Shown here: positions 50,348-59,679 of the stretch, piece after piece
Numbering within the stretch: position 1 is the stretch's first letter
Layout: every line of letters starts with the position of its first letter
Assembly: GCA_963695375.1 (NCBI GenBank)
Contig: OY968767.1
Coordinates: forward strand, 744,001 to 808,000
Length of the DNA: 64,000 bases
Direction: 5' to 3'
DNA from: JACCVL01 sp963695375
GTDB lineage: Bacteria > Actinomycetota > Actinomycetes > Propionibacteriales > Nocardioidaceae
Notes under the pieces: generated by a model
Told to the model about the DNA's origin: nothing
Database searches by the model: none
Seen by the model: only the letters and a program-made list of their open reading frames with translations
Program-made: the position numbers and the translations under genes

Positions 50348-51676
50348 CTACCCGGGGCCGGTCACACCGGCCTCCGGGCCCGAGGGGTGGGCACCCAACG
50401 TGGCCAGCCGGTCGAGGAGGAACCTGCGCTCCGGCCCGTCAGCGGTGTCGGCGAGGGCCGCGCGGTACGCCTGGACGGCCTCCGCGTCGCGGTCGAGCCG
50501 GCGCAGCAGCTCGGCCCGGGTGGAGTGCAGGTAGCGATAGCCCGCGAGCACCGGCTCCTGTTCGAGCCGGCTCACCTCGGCCAGCCCGGCCGCCGGCCCG
50601 TCGACCATCGCGACGGCGACCGCCCGGTTGAGCGCGACCACCGGGCTCGGCCAGGCGGCCAGCAGCAGGTCGTACAGCCCGAGGATCTGCCGCCAGTCCG
50701 TATCGGCCCAGTCGGCCGCCTCGGCGTGCACGGCGGCGATGGCGGCCTGCAGGGTGAAGCGGCCCGGCCGGCCCCCGCGCAACGCGTCCCGCACCAGCGA
50801 CCGACCCTGGCCGATCAGATCGGCGTCCCAGCGCGACCGGTCCTGGTGCTCGAGCAGGATCGGCCGGCCGTCCGCGCCCAACCGGGTGGCGCGGCGGGCG
50901 TCGGTGAGCAGGATCAGGGCGAGCAGACCCTGCGCCTCCCGCTCGTCCGGCATCAACGTGGTGAGGGTGCGAGCGAGGTCGACCGACCTGTCCACCAGGT
51001 CGGAGCGCACCAGGCGCTCACCGGCGCTGGCCGTGTGGCCGGTGGTGAACAGAAGGTGCACGACGGTCAGGACGGCGTCCAGCCGCTCGGGCAGCTCGGC
51101 CGGCGACGGCACCCGGAAGGGGATCCTGGCCGAGGCGATCTTCTTCTTCGCCCGGGTCACCCGCGCCGCCATGGTGGGCTCGCTGACCAGGAAGGCATCC
51201 GCGATCTCGGCGGTGCCCACACCGCAGACCAGTCGCAGGGTCAGCGCCACCTGCGCCTCGCGGGCCAGCGCCGGGTGGCAGCAGATGAACACCAGCCGCA
51301 ACCGGTCGTCCGGGATCTCGCCGAGACCGTCGAGCGGGCCGGCGACCGGATCGTCCCCGTCGCCGCTCACCGGCTCGACCAGCAGCGGCAGCTTGGTCCT
51401 GAGCACCCGCTGGCGCCGGACGACGTCCAGCGCCCGGTGCCGGGCAGTGGTGGTGAGCCAACCGCCGGGCGAGCGCGGGATGCCGTCACGACGCCACCTC
51501 TCGAGCGCGACGGCGAATGCGTCGGCCGTGCACTCCTCGGCCAGGTCGAGGTCTCGGGTGACCCGAGCGGTGGTCGCGAGGACGTAGCCCCACTCCGCGC
51601 GAAACGCCGCCGCGACGGCGCGACCGACCGGGTCGGCCGCGTCGTCAGGGCCCCCGGCGACGGGCTGAAGCACCAC
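50348..51676 (-). CDS. ECF sigma factor, ECF42-type with C-terminal TPR-like domain
   Basis: A 442-residue sigma factor. Region 2 reads VLATTARVTRDLDLAEECTA, region 4 VALTLRLVCGVGTAEIADAF with LVSEPTMAARVTRAKKKIA as the DNA-binding helix. The long C-terminus (~200-440) is helical and matches the SnoaL-free, TPR-like extension of ECF42 proteins (EREAQGLLALILLTDARRAT, WRQILGLYDLLLAAWPSPVV). In this group the extension replaces an anti-sigma factor and a YCII/DGPF gene is adjacent, as here. The GTG start is 8 bp from the YCII stop. Confidence 0.9.
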   Translation of the reverse strand: MVLQPVAGGPDDAADPVGRAVAAAFRAEWGYVLATTARVTRDLDLAEECTADAFAVALERWRRDGIPRSPGGWLTTTARHRALDVVRRQRVLRTKLPLLVEPVSGDGDDPVAGPLDGLGEIPDDRLRLVFICCHPALAREAQVALTLRLVCGVGTAEIADAFLVSEPTMAARVTRAKKKIASARIPFRVPSPAELPERLDAVLTVVHLLFTTGHTASAGERLVRSDLVDRSVDLARTLTTLMPDEREAQGLLALILLTDARRATRLGADGRPILLEHQDRSRWDADLIGQGRSLVRDALRGGRPGRFTLQAAIAAVHAEAADWADTDWRQILGLYDLLLAAWPSPVVALNRAVAVAMVDGPAAGLAEVSRLEQEPVLAGYRYLHSTRAELLRRLDRDAEAVQAYRAALADTADGPERRFLLDRLATLGAHPSGPEAGVTGPG

Positions 51677-51683
51677 GACCGGC

Positions 51684-52025
51684 TCAGTCGAACACCATCA
51701 CCGGCCGCACCTCGACGCCGCCGAACGGGGCGGGGCACAGCTGGGCGATGGCCAGCGCGTGGTCGAGGTCGCGCGCCTCCACCAGGTAGTAGCCGCCGAG
51801 CGCCTCCTTGGTCTCGGCGAACGGGCCGTCGGTGACGACGTCGTCGCGCACGGTGGTCGCGGTCGAGGTGGGCTGCAGCCCGTTTCCGCCGACGAGCGTC
51901 CCCCCCTGCTCGGCGACCTGCTCGGCGAAGCGACCGTGCGCCTTCATCGCCGCCTCGATCACGCCGTGGTCACCGGACGCGTACGCCTGCTCGTCCTCGT
52001 AGATCAAGATCAGGTACTCCGCCAT
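51684..52025 (-). CDS. YCII-related (DGPF) protein
   Basis: A 113-residue ferredoxin-like protein. AEYLILIYEDEQAY starts the fold, and VTDGPFAETKEALGGYYLVE carries the DGPF signature. Such proteins are encoded beside ECF42 sigma factors and are thought to be their regulatory partner or target; the mechanism is not established. ATG 52025 is chosen over an upstream frame start at 52040 because GTGGAGGAG fits as its ribosome binding site. Confidence 0.9.
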   Translation of the reverse strand: MAEYLILIYEDEQAYASGDHGVIEAAMKAHGRFAEQVAEQGGTLVGGNGLQPTSTATTVRDDVVTDGPFAETKEALGGYYLVEARDLDHALAIAQLCPAPFGGVEVRPVMVFD

Positions 52026-52159
52026 GGTGTGCTCCTCCACTGCCGGGCGGCCACGTCGACCGCCTCCGATGCTGACATCCGTCCGACGAACGGGACGAGC
52101 CTCGATCGACAGCCGGCCGCCGATCCATTGTCGTGGACCGGCGGCCGTGGGTCAGGGGG

Positions 52160-53083
52160 TCACATCGCCCAGACCCGGCGATACCGCCGCACCAGCTGCC
52201 ACTGCACGACGACGATCAGCGCCGTGAGGGCGAGCATCACGACGGTCGCAGCCGCCGCGTAGCCGTAGCGCAGGTACTCGAAGCCGTTGCGGTAGACGAA
52301 CAAGGACAGGTACGTCGTGGCGAACGGCGGCGGTCCGCCGTCGGTCACCACCAGGGCGGGTACGAAGTTCAGCTGCAGACTCAGGATCGTGTCCCGCAAC
52401 AGCAGCAGGACGAGGACGGGCGTCAGCAGCGGCAGGGTGACCCGGCGGAACACGTCCCAGCCGGTGGCGTCCTCGACCGCTGCCAGCTCGTAGACCTCCT
52501 GCGGCAGCGCCTGGCGGGCGGTGAGCAGCACGAAGAACAGCTCACCGACGGTGAAGACGCTCATCACGACGATGGCCGCCCGAGCGGAGTTGGGATCGGT
52601 CAACCAGGCCGGTGGCGTGCGGCCCAGCAGGGTCAGCCCATCCTCGCCACCGAGCGTGAGCAACCGGTTGACCGGTCCGTAGATCGGATTGAGCAGCCAC
52701 AGCCAGAGCAGGCCGTAGGCGATCTCCGGCACGGCCGTCGGCAGCATCACGGTGGTGCGGGCGAGACCCACCCCGCGTGCCCGCCGGTGCAGCAGCAGCG
52801 CCAGCCCCAGGGCGGTGAGGACCCGCAGCGGCGTGGCGACCAGCGCGAACACCACGGTGTTGGTCAGCGCCGTCCCGAAGATGTCGTCGCCGGCCAGCGC
52901 GGTGAAGTTGTCCAGCCCGACCCATCGGGCGCTTCCGATCAGGTCGTAGTCGCTGAGCGACACCGCCACCGTGACCGCCGCAGGGACCAGCACCAGCACG
53001 ACCAGACCCGCGACGTACGGCGCCAGCATGGCGGCGGTCTGCCAGTCGTCCCGGCGGTCGGTCGACCCCTGACGGGCAGTCAC
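52160..53083 (-). CDS. Sugar-type ABC transporter permease (MalF/UgpA-like)
   Basis: A 307-residue permease with six hydrophobic segments (AAMLAPYVAGLVVLVLVPAA is the first) and an EAA loop EVYELAAVEDATGWDVFRRV. It would form a heterodimer with the product of 55430-56257. The GTG start overlaps the ATPase stop as GTGA. It is the last of four overlapping genes. The substrate class (sugar or glycerol-3-phosphate like) follows from family resemblance only. Confidence 0.87.
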   Translation of the reverse strand: MTARQGSTDRRDDWQTAAMLAPYVAGLVVLVLVPAAVTVAVSLSDYDLIGSARWVGLDNFTALAGDDIFGTALTNTVVFALVATPLRVLTALGLALLLHRRARGVGLARTTVMLPTAVPEIAYGLLWLWLLNPIYGPVNRLLTLGGEDGLTLLGRTPPAWLTDPNSARAAIVVMSVFTVGELFFVLLTARQALPQEVYELAAVEDATGWDVFRRVTLPLLTPVLVLLLLRDTILSLQLNFVPALVVTDGGPPPFATTYLSLFVYRNGFEYLRYGYAAAATVVMLALTALIVVVQWQLVRRYRRVWAM

Positions 53084-54102
53084 TCCGGCACCCGGGCTCC
53101 GGTGACCGCGTCGAAGGCGTGCAGCGCCCGCGGGTCGACGTGCACGTGCACCAGGTCACCGGAGCGCGGACTGTCGGCCGCGGGCACCCGGGCGACCAGG
53201 TCGTCACCGTCGACCTGGACGTGCACATAGGCGTCGGCGCCCACCAGCTCCACCCTGCGCACCGTGGCCGGCAGTCCCGCCGTACCGAGCAGCACGGCGT
53301 CCGGGCGGACGCCGATCTGAAGTGCGTCAGGGGCCAGGTCGGCCGGGCCGTCGGCTCGCAACCGGCTGGTGGGGCCGAGGAGGTTCATCGCCGGCGACCC
53401 GACGAACCGGGCGACGAACAGCGTTGCCGGCCTGGACCAGATCTCGGCGGGGGTGCCGACCTGCTCGAGCAGACCCTCTCGGAGCACCGCCACCCGGTCT
53501 CCGAGCACGAGCGCCTCGGTCTGGTCGTGCGTGACGTGCAGCATCGTCCCCCCCACCCGCTCGTGCAGGCTCCTCAGCTCGGCGCGGGTCTGCACCCGCA
53601 GCTCCGCGTCGAGGTTGGACAGCGGCTCGTCCAGAAGATAGGCATCCGGCTCGCGGGCCAGCGCCCGCGCCAGTGCGACGCGCTGCCGCTCACCGCCGGA
53701 GAGCTCACCCGGGCGGCGGTCGAGGAAGTCGGCACAGCCCGCGGCCTCGGCCGCCTGCCGCGCCCGCACGACCGCCTGGTCCCGGCGGACGTCTCGCACC
53801 TCAAGCCCGAAGGTGATGTTCGCCAGCACGGTCAGGTGCGGGAACAGCGCGTAGCTCTGGAAGACCATCGAGACGTTTCGACGGCCCGGCCGCATCCGGG
53901 TGACGTCCCGGCCTGCCAGCCGCACCGTCCCCGCGGTGACCGGCTCCAGCCCGGCGACCACACGCAGCAGCGTCGACTTGCCCGACCCCGAAGGACCCAG
54001 CACCACCAGCATCTCCCCGGCCGGCACGGACAGGTCGATACCGCGGAGCACCTCGTGCGAGCCGTACGCCGCGCGCACGCCTTCGAGCACGAGACCCGTC
54101 AC
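53080..54102 (-). CDS. Sugar-type ABC transporter ATPase (UgpC/MsmK-like)
   Basis: A 340-residue ATPase: LGPSGSGKSTLLRVVAGLEP (Walker A), LSGGERQRVALARALAREP (signature), AYLLDEPLSNLDAEL (Walker B), LHVTHDQTEALVLGDRVAV (H-loop), then a TOBE/OB regulatory domain (~235-340). GTG 54102 overlaps the stop of the binding-protein gene. It shares only the general ABC core with thiQ. CUT1-type sugar importers have this layout. Confidence 0.9.
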   Translation of the reverse strand: MTGLVLEGVRAAYGSHEVLRGIDLSVPAGEMLVVLGPSGSGKSTLLRVVAGLEPVTAGTVRLAGRDVTRMRPGRRNVSMVFQSYALFPHLTVLANITFGLEVRDVRRDQAVVRARQAAEAAGCADFLDRRPGELSGGERQRVALARALAREPDAYLLDEPLSNLDAELRVQTRAELRSLHERVGGTMLHVTHDQTEALVLGDRVAVLREGLLEQVGTPAEIWSRPATLFVARFVGSPAMNLLGPTSRLRADGPADLAPDALQIGVRPDAVLLGTAGLPATVRRVELVGADAYVHVQVDGDDLVARVPAADSPRSGDLVHVHVDPRALHAFDAVTGARVPE

Positions 54103-55433
54103 GGCGCCTCGGCCCGGGCGAATGCGTCGCGGGTCTCCTCGTCCAGCCGCCGGATGACCTCGTCCACCGGCATCCCCTTGTACATGGCGTCCTCGAGGAT
54201 CGCGGTGGTCACGTCCTCGATCTCCGGCCAGGTGGAGATCGTGGGAGTCCGGCGCATGGTCTCGACCGCGTCGAGGAACACCTGAGAACGACTGGGCGGC
54301 GCGTCCTGGTCGAGGAAGTCGTCCGAGCGGGACACGGCGATGTTCGACGGGACGGTGCGACCGGTCCCCACCAGTGCCCGCTGCCCCTCGGCGCTGAGGG
54401 TGTACTCGACGAACTCCCACGCCTCGTCCGGTCGCGGGGACTGCGCCGTGATGCAGAACGCGTCCGAGTGCAGGATGCCGACCTGCCGTTGGTAGACCGG
54501 CAACGGCGCCACGTCCCACTCGAAGTCGTCGATCGCCCGGAAGGTGGTGGTCGCCCGCCGGGAGGACAGCAGCATCGCCAGCTGACCGTTGGCGAACCGG
54601 GTCTCGTCGTCCTGCGCCTCGACCTCGGCGTCGGTCGGGATCACGCCGTAGGCCAGCCTCAGCTCGAGGAAGTTGCGCAGCGCCTCGCGCGCCGCCGCGG
54701 TGTCGAAGGTGAACCGGCTCGGCGCCCCAGGGTCGTCGACCACCTCGCCTCCGTTGGACCACACGAACGGCGCCACCCGGATGATCGACGGCTCCACGCC
54801 CAGGCCGTAGACGTCCACCGGAGGCGCGCCGCCCTCCGACTCCGTGCCGACCACCTGGTTGCCGGCTTCGTCCCGGGTGAGCGTCACCGCGGTCGTCACC
54901 AGCTCGTTCCACGTCCACCGGTCGGGAGGCTCGGGAACGCCGTATCGCTCGAAGAGATCCTTGTTGTAGTAGACCGCCAGGCTGGAGATGTTCTGCGGCA
55001 GGCAGAGCTGTTCGCCCTGCCACTGGAACGCCTCCATCGCCACCGGGTAGAACTCGTCGGCGGACAACCGGGCGGACGACGCGATCCGGTCGTCCAGCGC
55101 GAGGATCGAGTCGCTGGCCGCGAACTGCCCGTAGTAGCGGTAGTTCAGCAGGAACACGTCCGGCGGCGAGCCGCCCGCGATCGAGGTGGACAGCCGGGCG
55201 ATCAGGTCGTCCCGGTCGCTGGCCTCGATCAGCTCGACGTCGACGGAGGACTGCGCCTCGAAGTCGTCCACCAGCGCGCGGTAGGCCACCAGCTCCTCGG
55301 GATCACCGAAGAGCAGCACCGAGACCACGTCGGACTCGGTGCTGTTGCTGCAGGCCACCGGCACGAACCCCACCACCAGAGCGAGCAGCACCATCAGCCG
55401 CCCACCCCGGCCGGCGGTCGCGGAGATCCTCAC
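54099..55433 (-). CDS. Extracellular solute-binding lipoprotein (sugar type)
   Basis: A 444-residue family 1 binding protein with a lipobox VPVACS (Cys28). VVSVLLFGDPEELVAYRALV opens the mature fold; FLLNYRYYGQFAASDSILAL, GEQLCLPQNISSLAVYYNKDLF and RPDEAWEFVEYTL are usual for CUT1 binding proteins. The GTG start overlaps the preceding permease stop (GTGA). The ligand is not predictable. No sugar hydrolase or LacI-type regulator lies in the window. Confidence 0.88.
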   Translation of the reverse strand: MRISATAGRGGRLMVLLALVVGFVPVACSNSTESDVVSVLLFGDPEELVAYRALVDDFEAQSSVDVELIEASDRDDLIARLSTSIAGGSPPDVFLLNYRYYGQFAASDSILALDDRIASSARLSADEFYPVAMEAFQWQGEQLCLPQNISSLAVYYNKDLFERYGVPEPPDRWTWNELVTTAVTLTRDEAGNQVVGTESEGGAPPVDVYGLGVEPSIIRVAPFVWSNGGEVVDDPGAPSRFTFDTAAAREALRNFLELRLAYGVIPTDAEVEAQDDETRFANGQLAMLLSSRRATTTFRAIDDFEWDVAPLPVYQRQVGILHSDAFCITAQSPRPDEAWEFVEYTLSAEGQRALVGTGRTVPSNIAVSRSDDFLDQDAPPSRSQVFLDAVETMRRTPTISTWPEIEDVTTAILEDAMYKGMPVDEVIRRLDEETRDAFARAEAP

Positions 55434-56257
55434 CGACCCAGCCACCCGGGCCCGCGATACTGGTGCAGGAAGCGCCGTTGCGCGACGCCGAACAGCAACA
55501 GGGCGGGGATGCTGGCGAGGACGGCCGCCGCCAGGAACACGGGATAGTCGGAGGCATCGATCGTCGACAGCGACCGCAGCGCCAGCGGCACGGTGAACAG
55601 GTCCCGGTCGTAGACGAAGACGAGCGGCTCCAGGAAGCTGCTCCAGGTCAGCACGAAGACCAGCGCCGAGACGGCCACCGTCACCGGCCGGACCAGCGGC
55701 ATCGCCACCCGCCACCACATCCGCACCGGCGACACGTCGGCGAGCAGACCCGCGTCGTAGAGGTCCCGCGGCACGGCGCGGAACGCCACGAAGTAGACCA
55801 GCACGTAGAACGGTGACGTGGCCACCAGCGCGGGGAGCATCAGCGGGACGAGGGTGTCGGTGAGGCCGAGCAGCCGGTAGAGGACGAACCGGGGCACCAG
55901 CAGCGCCGTCACCGGCACCATCAGCGCCACCAGCGACGCGCCCACCAGCAGCGCCGACAGTCGGCGGGAGAGTCGGGTCATCGCGAAGCCGGCCCAGGAG
56001 GCGACGAGCACGCTGACCGGCACCACGACCGCCGCGACCAGCAGCGAGACGAGCGTGGCCCGGCCGAGCCCGGCCAGGTCGACCGCCTCGGCATAGCTGC
56101 CGGTCGACAGCGGGTCAGGGACCAGCTCGGGCGTGGGGCGGGGCGGGGAGCCGGCGGGGCGCAGCGAGCCGGACACGAGCAACACCAGCGGCAGCGCGAA
56201 CAGCGTGGCGGCGGCCAGCGCCCCGAAGGAGCGCCAGCCGCCGGCCCTACCGCGCAC
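55430..56257 (-). CDS. Sugar-type ABC transporter permease (MalG/UgpE-like)
   Basis: A 275-residue permease with six hydrophobic segments and the EAA-type loop RDLYDAGLLADVSPVRMWWR. FALPLVLLVSGSLRPAGSPP and the C-terminal AQRRFLHQYRGPG are typical of MalG-like subunits. It is the first gene of the operon; its stop overlaps the binding-protein start. Having a permease before the binding protein is less common than binding protein first. Confidence 0.87.
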   Translation of the reverse strand: MRGRAGGWRSFGALAAATLFALPLVLLVSGSLRPAGSPPRPTPELVPDPLSTGSYAEAVDLAGLGRATLVSLLVAAVVVPVSVLVASWAGFAMTRLSRRLSALLVGASLVALMVPVTALLVPRFVLYRLLGLTDTLVPLMLPALVATSPFYVLVYFVAFRAVPRDLYDAGLLADVSPVRMWWRVAMPLVRPVTVAVSALVFVLTWSSFLEPLVFVYDRDLFTVPLALRSLSTIDASDYPVFLAAAVLASIPALLLFGVAQRRFLHQYRGPGWLGR

Positions 56258-56269
56258 GCTGCCTGACGA

Positions 56270-59077
56270 TCACAGATCCAGTCGCCACGCGCTCAGCCCG
56301 TGCGAGGCCGCGTAGAGGATCCGCTCGTCCGGCAGGATCGTCAGCCCGGCCACCTCGACCCGCGGCATCCCCGGCGCCGCCAGGACCCACGACGAGCTGC
56401 CCTGCGCCCGGCGCAGGACGCCGAAGTCGCTGGCGGCGTACAGGTCACCGGTCTGGTCGTCGCGGACCAGGTCGGTGATGGGCAGATCCTCCAGGTCCCC
56501 GGACAGGTCGGTCCAGACCGCCCGCGAGCCGTTGTAGCGGACCCGGAACACGTGTCCCGGCGTGGACGGGGTGGTCGCGCTGTAGCCGCTGTAGGACACG
56601 AACGCGACGTTCGGCCGCTGCGGGTGGATGTCGATGCTGCTGACGAACCGGTTGGGGTCGTTGCGTGCGTCGGTGTCGAGGCGCCGCCAGGTCACCCGCC
56701 GGGGGTCGTCGGTGCCGACGTTGGTCGAGAGGAACAACCGACCGGTGGTGGTCGCCGCCCACGCGGTGGACCGGTCGCTCGTGGCGCGTTCGACCGCGGC
56801 CACCGCGCCGCCCTCCCGGTCGCCGAAGGTGGCGCTGGTGAGCGGCACCAGACCGGTCTGCTCCCAGTCCCCACACTGCGCCTCGAAGGTCCCGTCCCAG
56901 GTGTTGCAGACCCGCTGAGCCTCGGCCATCGACCGGTCCCCGAGGCCGTACGTCGTGGTCCGGAACACCGAGATCCCGGTGCCGGCGAACATCGTCCCGG
57001 GCACCACCGGGTCGCTGATCACCGGCGCGTAGAACTGCGTGCCCGGCTGCCCGAACAGGGGGTCCGCGGTCCAGATCCAGTCGTCGATGTCCCCGTTGTC
57101 GAAGTTCACCTCGGGGGAGGCGTCGAAGAAGTTGTGGAAGCGGAAGTCACGCCGCCCGGCGTCGAACCCGGACTGGCCGCCGTCACCGATCATGATGTTG
57201 CGCCAGGTGACCCGGTTGCCGTTGGTCTGCCAGGTGCCGTTGTCCTGGGTGCCACCGTTGAGCAGGTCAGAGTCGAACGGGCTGACCGACAGGCTCTGGA
57301 ACTGCAGCGTGTTCAGCCCGTGGTTCATCCCGATCAGCTTGTCGGGAACCCGAGACAGCAGCTGGCGGCAGCGGCTGAGCGCCGGCTCGGACAGCCCGCG
57401 GTCGTCGCACCACTGCGAGACGTCGCTGAAGCGCGCGTTGGAGCGCATCACGCCGCCATCGTTGACCTCGAAGAACAGCATCGGCTTGTCCGGATGAGTC
57501 ACCAGCGCGTGCTGGTCCGGGTGCAGGCCGTTCGGGTGCTCCGGGTCGGTGCCGTCCATGGTCATGTCGGTGCCGCTCTCGCCGGCGTCGGTGGACAGCA
57601 CCACAGCACGGCCGTTGGAGATGCCACCGGTCTCGTCGTAGGCGTAGGAGCCGCCGGTGTAGACGACGTTGGGGTGCCCGTCCGGGGTGTAGACGAACAG
57701 GTCGTACCAGCACTGCCCGCCGCACTGGTTGTAGGTCGCGTAGCCGTCGTCGGCGGGGTTGGCACTGGTCAGGTCGGCGAAGACCGGCGCTCCGGTGGCG
57801 ACGTCGTCGCTGCGGAACAGCCGGGAGTAGGGCTGCCCGATGTTGCCCTCGTGCACGTACATCCGGGTGTCGCCGTTGCGCAGCGCCGTCACGTCGAACG
57901 CCGGGCGGGACGTGATCTGGGCCGGGTTCAGCGACTCCTTGATCTGCTCCCAGGTCTTGCCGCGGTCGCTGGACCGCCAGATGCCGCGGGCGTAGGAGCC
58001 GGCGTACAGCGTGTTCGGGTCACTGGGGTCGATCTCGAAGGCCCGCACGCCGCGCGGGGAGCAGGGCTCGAGGTTGTTGTACTGCTCGACGGAGCCGGTG
58101 CACTGGCTCTCCCGTGCGGTGCCGTTGTGGACCATCCGCCAGGTCTGGCCGGAGTCGATCGACTTGTACAGGCCCCACTGCGCGGCCCCCGGCACGGGCC
58201 GGCTCGCTCCGGAGCAGCAGACCGAGGAGTGCCCCCGCAGCGCTGTGGTCGTCGCGGCGTAGACGATCCCGTTGTCCCGGGGGTCGACCGAGATCTCGCC
58301 GATGCCCTTGCCGTCGAGCCATCGGCTGCCGAGCGGCCCGGTGAAAGTGTCACCGCCGTCGACCGACGTGTAGATGCCGACGCCGGCCACGCAGCCGCTG
58401 CCGCAGACGTTCGCCTCACCGGTGCCGACCCAGATCGTGTTCCCACTGGGGTCGTTCGGGTCGATGGTGACCGAGCCGGCCGCGTTGATGCCGAGCGGTC
58501 CGCCGAGGTAGGTCCAGTCCACCGGCCGGGCCAGCGCGTCGTCGGTGCGCCACACGCCGCCGCCGGCCGGGGTGATGTACATCCGGCAGTCCCCGCGGAC
58601 GCAGGTGTCGGCGATCGCCACGTCGGTGGTGCGGCCGCCGGCGACGTAGCGTCGGGGCACGTAGTTGGTCGAGTTGCGTCGCTCGGTGAAGGGATAGAGC
58701 GCGTTGCGCGGACCGAACTCCTCCCAGACGCCGGGCAGCAGCTCGCGCGCCTCCGCCCGCCGGGTCGTGGCCAGCACCGCGCGGAAGGTCGCGCGGGACG
58801 CCTCCACCTTGGCCATCGAGATGGTGTCGGCCGGGAACGCCCGCTGCTCGAAGGCCGCGTCGGCGGCCGAGCCCGGCCCCTCCTCCACCTCGACCCCGCC
58901 CGGGGCGGCCCGCATCAGCTCCTCCATGTGCTGCCCGAGCGCGCCGGGCATCTCCTCCTCGGCGGCAGCCCTGGGGGCGGGTGCGGTGCCGGAGGAGTGC
59001 ACCGCGGCGACCGCGGCGGCGGCGACCACCGCCGCGGACGTGACGGCGACGAGCGACTGACGAAGCCTGCGGTTCAT
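56270..59077 (-). CDS. Secreted BNR/sortilin (VPS10)-like beta-propeller protein
   Basis: A 935-residue exported protein: signal peptide to ~40, then a ~90-residue low-complexity/helical segment, then a beta-propeller with repeated Asp-box units (SVDGGDTFTG, SIDSGQTWRM, SSDRGKTWEQI, STDAGESGTD, STNVGTDDP). Sequences such as GGVWRTDD and YAGSYARGIWRSSD match VPS10/BNR-repeat proteins of soil bacteria, some of which are glycosidases or adhesins. No catalytic domain is recognisable, so enzymatic function is not claimed. ATG 59077 gives the cleaner signal peptide; the frame opens at 59107. Confidence 0.8.
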   Translation of the reverse strand: MNRRLRQSLVAVTSAAVVAAAAVAAVHSSGTAPAPRAAAEEEMPGALGQHMEELMRAAPGGVEVEEGPGSAADAAFEQRAFPADTISMAKVEASRATFRAVLATTRRAEARELLPGVWEEFGPRNALYPFTERRNSTNYVPRRYVAGGRTTDVAIADTCVRGDCRMYITPAGGGVWRTDDALARPVDWTYLGGPLGINAAGSVTIDPNDPSGNTIWVGTGEANVCGSGCVAGVGIYTSVDGGDTFTGPLGSRWLDGKGIGEISVDPRDNGIVYAATTTALRGHSSVCCSGASRPVPGAAQWGLYKSIDSGQTWRMVHNGTARESQCTGSVEQYNNLEPCSPRGVRAFEIDPSDPNTLYAGSYARGIWRSSDRGKTWEQIKESLNPAQITSRPAFDVTALRNGDTRMYVHEGNIGQPYSRLFRSDDVATGAPVFADLTSANPADDGYATYNQCGGQCWYDLFVYTPDGHPNVVYTGGSYAYDETGGISNGRAVVLSTDAGESGTDMTMDGTDPEHPNGLHPDQHALVTHPDKPMLFFEVNDGGVMRSNARFSDVSQWCDDRGLSEPALSRCRQLLSRVPDKLIGMNHGLNTLQFQSLSVSPFDSDLLNGGTQDNGTWQTNGNRVTWRNIMIGDGGQSGFDAGRRDFRFHNFFDASPEVNFDNGDIDDWIWTADPLFGQPGTQFYAPVISDPVVPGTMFAGTGISVFRTTTYGLGDRSMAEAQRVCNTWDGTFEAQCGDWEQTGLVPLTSATFGDREGGAVAAVERATSDRSTAWAATTTGRLFLSTNVGTDDPRRVTWRRLDTDARNDPNRFVSSIDIHPQRPNVAFVSYSGYSATTPSTPGHVFRVRYNGSRAVWTDLSGDLEDLPITDLVRDDQTGDLYAASDFGVLRRAQGSSSWVLAAPGMPRVEVAGLTILPDERILYAASHGLSAWRLDL

Positions 59078-59214
59078 GTGACGCCCCAACGATCTGCCGC
59101 CTGTCACCTGTCCGGGATCGCCGGGGGCCCAGCGGTGCGGGACATACCGTTACACGCTCTGCCCGGTCGTGACAAGGGTCACAACCTGGCCCGGCTCAGT
59201 CCGGCTGGCCCGGC

Positions 59215-59679
59215 TCAGTCCGGCCAGCCCGGCGGCCGGTGACGGTTGCGGTTCGCCCACAGCCGGACGTAGGCAGCGACCCGGTGCACGTCCTGCACCT
59301 GCGGCGCGGTCCAGTGCCGCCGGTCGGTGTAGCCCGCGAAGTCGACCGCGACGACGATCGTGCCGCGCGCGCTCGCGGCCGCGCCCCACCCACCGCGCAC
59401 GTGGACGTCGACCACCGTCCAGAGCAGGATCTGGACCGGTTCCGCCGTCGCCGACTGCTCCCGGATCAGCCAGCGGTGCGTCGTCAGCGTGTGCCGGCCG
59501 TCGGTCCAGACCTGCTGCTCGACCGGCGGCAGGGTCGGCGGCTGCACCGGCGCCTGGCTCCCGAACGGGCCGGTGTGGACGTGTTCGGTCCACACCCGCC
59601 CGTCCCAGAACCGCTGCTCCCAGTCCCCGGTCGGGTCGGCGTACCAGCCGGGTGGGGTGTCAGGCGGCGACGGCCTCAC
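59215..59679 (-). CDS. DUF2510 domain protein
   Basis: A 154-residue protein. DTPPGWYADPTGDWEQRFWDGRVWTEHV is the DUF2510 signature found near the ends of many actinobacterial membrane proteins. The rest (TLTTHRWLIREQSATAEPVQ, VHVRGGWGAAASARGTIVVA) looks like a small PH-like beta domain. GTG 59679 overlaps the end of the membrane-protein gene upstream by 20 bp, so the two are likely coupled. Function unknown. Confidence 0.75.
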   Translation of the reverse strand: MRPSPPDTPPGWYADPTGDWEQRFWDGRVWTEHVHTGPFGSQAPVQPPTLPPVEQQVWTDGRHTLTTHRWLIREQSATAEPVQILLWTVVDVHVRGGWGAAASARGTIVVAVDFAGYTDRRHWTAPQVQDVHRVAAYVRLWANRNRHRPPGWPD